DNA of 38,130 nt. It comes from Actinomycetota bacterium (lineage in GTDB: Bacteria > Actinomycetota > CADDZG01 > WHSQ01). The stretch spans positions 253,526 to 291,655 of the forward strand of contig JAUJPD010000002.1 in the NCBI GenBank assembly GCA_030447315.1, in the 5' to 3' direction. This document shows, in pieces, positions 35,439 through 38,130 of this stretch. Below the pieces are notes generated by a model, which saw only the letters and a program-made list of their open reading frames with translations, searched no databases and had not been told where the DNA came from. Position 1 is the stretch's first letter. Every line of letters begins with the position of its first letter. A program made the translations under genes and the position numbers.

Positions 35439-36491
35439 ATGAAGACCCTGGTCACGGGCGCTTGTGGGTTCATCGGCTCACACATGGTCGAGGTGTTGGC
35501 GCAGGCCGGTCACGAGGTCGTCGCCGCGGATCTCCCGTCGGCCCTTGCCGCTCCACCGGCGGACCGAACGAGGTGGCCGGAGGTATGTCGGGCCGCAGGG
35601 GCGCGGCTGGTTCCGCTGGACCTCACCGATCCTTCTTCTATCGCCCCCGCGATCGAGGGGGCCGAGGTCGTCTTTCACATCGCCGCCGTGTTCGACTACC
35701 TGGCACCCGAGCATCTTCTTCGAAAGGTCAACGTCGAGGGCACCCGGTTGCTGTTCGATGCGCTGCTGGCAGGAGGCGGGTGCAGGAGGGTCGTCAACTG
35801 GGGGGCCGGTGGCATCTATGGGACGCCCACTCGGGATGGAACCCCTTTCACGGAGGTAACTCCCACGCGACCGGGCAACGCCTACCTGGTCTCGAAGTGG
35901 GATCAGGAAGTGGTGGCGCATTCCTATCGTGATCGGGGCATCGAGGTGACTTCGACCCGTACCACCTCTCCTTACGGGCCCCGCGCGATCTACGGGTCGG
36001 GGCAGTTGCTCCTTGGTCTTGCCGACAAGCCGGTCGCCATCCGGAACCTGACGGGCAACATCCCATTCGTGCACGTGCGTGACCTGTGCAGAGCGGCTCT
36101 CCATCTGTCACAACATCCAGACGCGGACGGAGAGGCGTACAACGTCACCGACGACGGACGGATCGATGCGGTGAAGCTGGCCCACCTCGTCGCAGAAGAG
36201 CTCGGCGTCAGGGCGCGGGTCTTGCCCGCCCTGCCGGTAGCCCCGTTGAGAAAGGTCCTGTCGGGAGCCGCCAGGATCTCGGCGGTCGTGGCCAAGCGCA
36301 CGGGTAAGAGGCCCTTGCTCGAGTACGACCAGGTTCAGTACTTCGGCTATGACTTCCTCTACTCGAACCACAAGCTCAAAGACACCGGCTTCGAGCTCGA
36401 GTACCCGCAGCCGGAGCCGGGTCTGCGTGAGACACTTCGGTGGTATCGCGACCAAGGCTGGTTGAACCGGGATCAGGCGGGGGGTGAGTGA
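35439..36491 (+). CDS. NAD-dependent epimerase/dehydratase (SDR)
   Basis: 350 residues, extended short-chain dehydrogenase fold. The nucleotide-binding loop is TGACGFIGSH (residues 6-15), with D61 and D64 in the PLDLTD region. The active site has Y149 and K153 (NAYLVSKWDQE), and the upstream Ser position lies in WGAGGIYGTP, where a Gly-rich loop replaces the common S-S-x-x-V-Y-G. The C-terminal part is typical (YGPRAIYGSGQLL, HVRDLCRAALHL, GEAYNVTDD). Substrate is probably a nucleotide sugar or a sterol-like compound, both known in the superfamily. ATG 35439 is the family start; the Shine-Dalgarno is weak. It overlaps the next gene by eight bases. Confidence 0.88.
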   Translation: MKTLVTGACGFIGSHMVEVLAQAGHEVVAADLPSALAAPPADRTRWPEVCRAAGARLVPLDLTDPSSIAPAIEGAEVVFHIAAVFDYLAPEHLLRKVNVEGTRLLFDALLAGGGCRRVVNWGAGGIYGTPTRDGTPFTEVTPTRPGNAYLVSKWDQEVVAHSYRDRGIEVTSTRTTSPYGPRAIYGSGQLLLGLADKPVAIRNLTGNIPFVHVRDLCRAALHLSQHPDADGEAYNVTDDGRIDAVKLAHLVAEELGVRARVLPALPVAPLRKVLSGAARISAVVAKRTGKRPLLEYDQVQYFGYDFLYSNHKLKDTGFELEYPQPEPGLRETLRWYRDQGWLNRDQAGGE

Positions 36492-37023
36492 GACCTTCAT
36501 CATCGATTGGCCTGTGCTTGCCTTCTTCGGCTTCCTCTTCGGGGGTGGCGCTCCACGACGTGATCCGTGGCGAAGCGAGACGTTCCTCGGCGGTTTGATC
36601 GCAACTGGCGGATTCACCGCGTCTGCCGTTCTGTCTAACAAGCATGCTCCGGACTGGATGTGGATGTACTTCCGGGATCCCGAGGAGATGGCCGGCGCGA
36701 CGAAGCTCATGCCCATGGCTTACTTCGCCGCTTATGGCGCCAGTTTCCTCGCGGCGCAGCGCGCGGCTCCGTCATCTGTCGCCAGGGCTGTCGCAGCTGC
36801 GCTAACCGCGGAGGTGGCTGTGGTCGCGGCGACATGGGACCGTTACCACCGCATCGGGACGAAAGAAGAATGGGAGCAGGGCCGCGCCGACGAGCTGATC
36901 GCCCTGAAGCCTCGGGGGAAAGCCAAGCAGGTGGCGGCTTACGTCCCCCTGGTGATGGGGACTTTCGGCGCGGGAGTGGCTCTCTCGTGGAGGGAACGTC
37001 GTGCGGCTGCTACTGGTCGATAA
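36484..37023 (+). CDS. Hypothetical membrane protein
   Basis: 179 residues. The frame begins with GTG at 36484, with a G-rich stretch (GGCGGGGGG) just before it, and overlaps the epimerase stop. Hydrophobic helices are seen at residues 7-22 (IDWPVLAFFGFLFGGG), 34-50 (FLGGLIATGGFTASAVLS), 75-92 (LMPMAYFAAYGASFLAAQ), 97-116 and the C-terminal one (AAYVPLVMGTFGAGVAL). Between them lies a polar loop with NKHAPDWMWMYFRDPEEM and a charged stretch WDRYHRIGTKEEWEQGR. I do not recognise the family. It lies in an apparent operon between the epimerase and the PabA/TrpG gene, so is probably transcribed with them. Confidence 0.72.
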   Translation: MSETFIIDWPVLAFFGFLFGGGAPRRDPWRSETFLGGLIATGGFTASAVLSNKHAPDWMWMYFRDPEEMAGATKLMPMAYFAAYGASFLAAQRAAPSSVARAVAAALTAEVAVVAATWDRYHRIGTKEEWEQGRADELIALKPRGKAKQVAAYVPLVMGTFGAGVALSWRERRAAATGR

Positions 37024-37585
37024 CTTCGATTCGTTCGTCTTCAATCTGGCCCAAGCGTTCGGCGCGCTGGGGGCGGATCCCGTCGTGGTGCGCAACGACG
37101 CGACGCTTACCGAGCTGGACGCGGTGCAACCGGACGCGGTGGTCATCTCTCCCGGCCCCGGCACCCCCGATGACGCGGGCGTCTCGATGGCCGCCATCCG
37201 TTCCTTCGCCGGCCGGGTTCCGGTGTTAGGGGTCTGTCTCGGTCACCAATGCATCGGTGTTGCCTATGGGGGCCACGTCGAGCGCGCCCCGGTCGGACCC
37301 ATGCACGGTAAGACGTCGCCCGTGTCCCATGACGGCCGCGTCCTCTTCGACGGTGTTCCTGCTCCGTTCGTCGCCACGCGTTATCACTCGCTCTCTGTCG
37401 AGGAGGAGGGCTTTCCGGCCGAGCTCGAGGTCACCGCGCGCAGTGAAGACGGCGTGGTCATGGGGGTTCGCCACCGTGAGCTCGTGGTCGAGGGCGTCCA
37501 GTTCCACCCTGAGTCGGTTCTGTGTCCCGACGGTCCACGTATCTTGGAGAACTTCCTGGCTCTCGTGGAGAGCGGGCCCTCTTAG
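37001..37585 (+). CDS. Aminodeoxychorismate/anthranilate synthase glutamine amidotransferase (PabA/TrpG)
   Basis: 194 residues, class I glutamine amidotransferase that releases ammonia for its synthase partner in folate or tryptophan synthesis. The triad is C79 (GVCLGHQ), H169 and E171 (FHPESVL). The start MRLLLVDNFDSFVFNLAQ is the usual one. GTG 37001 follows GGAGGGAA and overlaps the previous gene by 23 bases. The oxyanion loop SPGPGTPDDAG is present. In actinobacteria a stand-alone pabA next to crgA, sortase and PknB/PASTA-like genes is common, so PabA is somewhat more likely than TrpG, but no synthase component lies in the window. Confidence 0.9.
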   Translation: MRLLLVDNFDSFVFNLAQAFGALGADPVVVRNDATLTELDAVQPDAVVISPGPGTPDDAGVSMAAIRSFAGRVPVLGVCLGHQCIGVAYGGHVERAPVGPMHGKTSPVSHDGRVLFDGVPAPFVATRYHSLSVEEEGFPAELEVTARSEDGVVMGVRHRELVVEGVQFHPESVLCPDGPRILENFLALVESGPS

Positions 37586-38130
37586 GGATCGAACCTCACC
37601 GGGACCTCGGCGCGGCGCAGGCCGCCTGCGATCCGGGTCACTAGGTTGATCGTCAGGTCTTCGCTGGTGTCGGGCGGTATGGCACCCACGGTCCCGCCCT
37701 CGGGACCTAGGCGGATCGCCGGGACGATGTTGCCGCTCCCCCCGGTCACGCTCGCATGGAGAGGCCGGTGGCCGCGGCTCAGCACGCGTACGGGAACGCT
37801 CTGACCCACGATCGCGCCCGCCACGGGTTGGATCACCTGGATCCAGGGACGAAGATCGGCCAGGTCTTCCCGCTCCAACGGTTGGCGCAGCACCTCGCCG
37901 TCGACTCCCGTGACGTCGCCGGGAACGAGACCGTCCAGCAACGTCACCTGCTTGCCTTCTTCGATCGCGGCCATCGTGAAGACCACTTGAGCAGCGCGCC
38001 GGCGCACCTCTTCGGGGGGGCCGGACCAGAAGGCCTTGTCCATCTCGATGACCACGCCCTCTCCGGCTTCGATCTGCGACGGCGAGACGGTCCCGGCCGG
38101 GATCGCGCTTTGCAGGCGCGACTCGCTCGG
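37582..38130 (-). CDS. GerMN/Gmad2-domain protein (5' partial)
   Basis: The C-terminal part of a larger protein that continues past the right edge on the minus strand, 182 residues visible. The GerMN-type part is seen in LQSAIPAGTVSPSQIEAGEG then VVIEMDKAFWSGPPEEV and RAAQVVFTMAAIEEGKQVTL. It is followed by a linker and the Gmad2 Ig-like part, IQVIQPVAGAIVGQSVPVRV, with ASVTGGSGNIV and AEVPVRFDP at the end. In actinobacteria such proteins are lipoproteins of unknown function, not linked to spores. An internal ATG/GTG at 38055 would be a false start. The stop at 37582-37584 overlaps that of the pabA gene; the genes are convergent. Confidence 0.75.
   Translation of the reverse strand, partial: PSESRLQSAIPAGTVSPSQIEAGEGVVIEMDKAFWSGPPEEVRRRAAQVVFTMAAIEEGKQVTLLDGLVPGDVTGVDGEVLRQPLEREDLADLRPWIQVIQPVAGAIVGQSVPVRVLSRGHRPLHASVTGGSGNIVPAIRLGPEGGTVGAIPPDTSEDLTINLVTRIAGGLRRAEVPVRFDP

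Overview
The window is high-GC bacterial DNA, most probably from an uncultured actinobacterium (Actinomycetota). This is inferred from family content: a DUF3566 membrane protein at the left edge (usually found beside gyrA), CrgA, a class E-type sortase, DUF1684, an SCP2 protein, a CsoR repressor, a GerMN lipoprotein-type gene, and frequent GTG starts. There are no rRNA genes, no convincing tRNA, no CRISPR array and no recognisable transposase.

Layout. 1-4210: end of the DUF3566 gene, then a four-gene osmoprotectant (glycine betaine/choline-type) ABC transporter closed by a strong hairpin terminator. The binding protein has its two halves in the reverse of the usual order. 4215-7110: DUF1684 protein and MFS exporter on the minus strand, and a badly broken pyrF on the plus strand. 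7110-9470: a stretch in which I can follow no gene. 9480-11121: a WxL surface-protein locus (DUF916 protein and WxL protein, minus strand). 11500-22349: a dense signalling island with a NarL-type kinase/regulator pair, then four genes joined by ATGA overlaps (REC-kinase, single-domain REC, six-PAS hybrid kinase, REC-HD-GYP), a small dimeric alpha-beta barrel protein and another REC-kinase. 22350-26140: secreted proteins (unknown, CopC-like, LVIVD repeat). 26137-38130: compact, undamaged genes: PlsC, SCP2, NUDIX-MBL fusion, SpoIIE-type phosphatase, thiolase, zinc-ribbon membrane protein, CsoR, CrgA, sortase with a 38-residue membrane protein, M20 peptidase, SDR epimerase, membrane protein, PabA/TrpG amidotransferase and a GerMN/Gmad2 protein running off the right edge.

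Sequence quality is very uneven. From about 5830 to 13600, and from about 22350 to 25500, recognisable proteins are cut into pieces by many one- or two-base indels while their conserved motifs survive; single indels also occur near 14955 and 15215. Elsewhere genes are intact. I read this mainly as uncorrected read error in thinly covered parts of an assembly, not pseudogene decay, but cannot prove it. Coordinates of broken genes are spans, not translatable frames.

How the genes may work together. The signalling island could form a branched phosphorelay: the multi-PAS hybrid kinase and REC-kinases would sense inputs, the single REC domain would shuttle phosphate, and the HD-GYP protein would turn the signal into cyclic-di-GMP hydrolysis. 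The neighbouring WxL, CopC and LVIVD genes encode surface or exported products, so a role in envelope remodelling is possible but is inference only.
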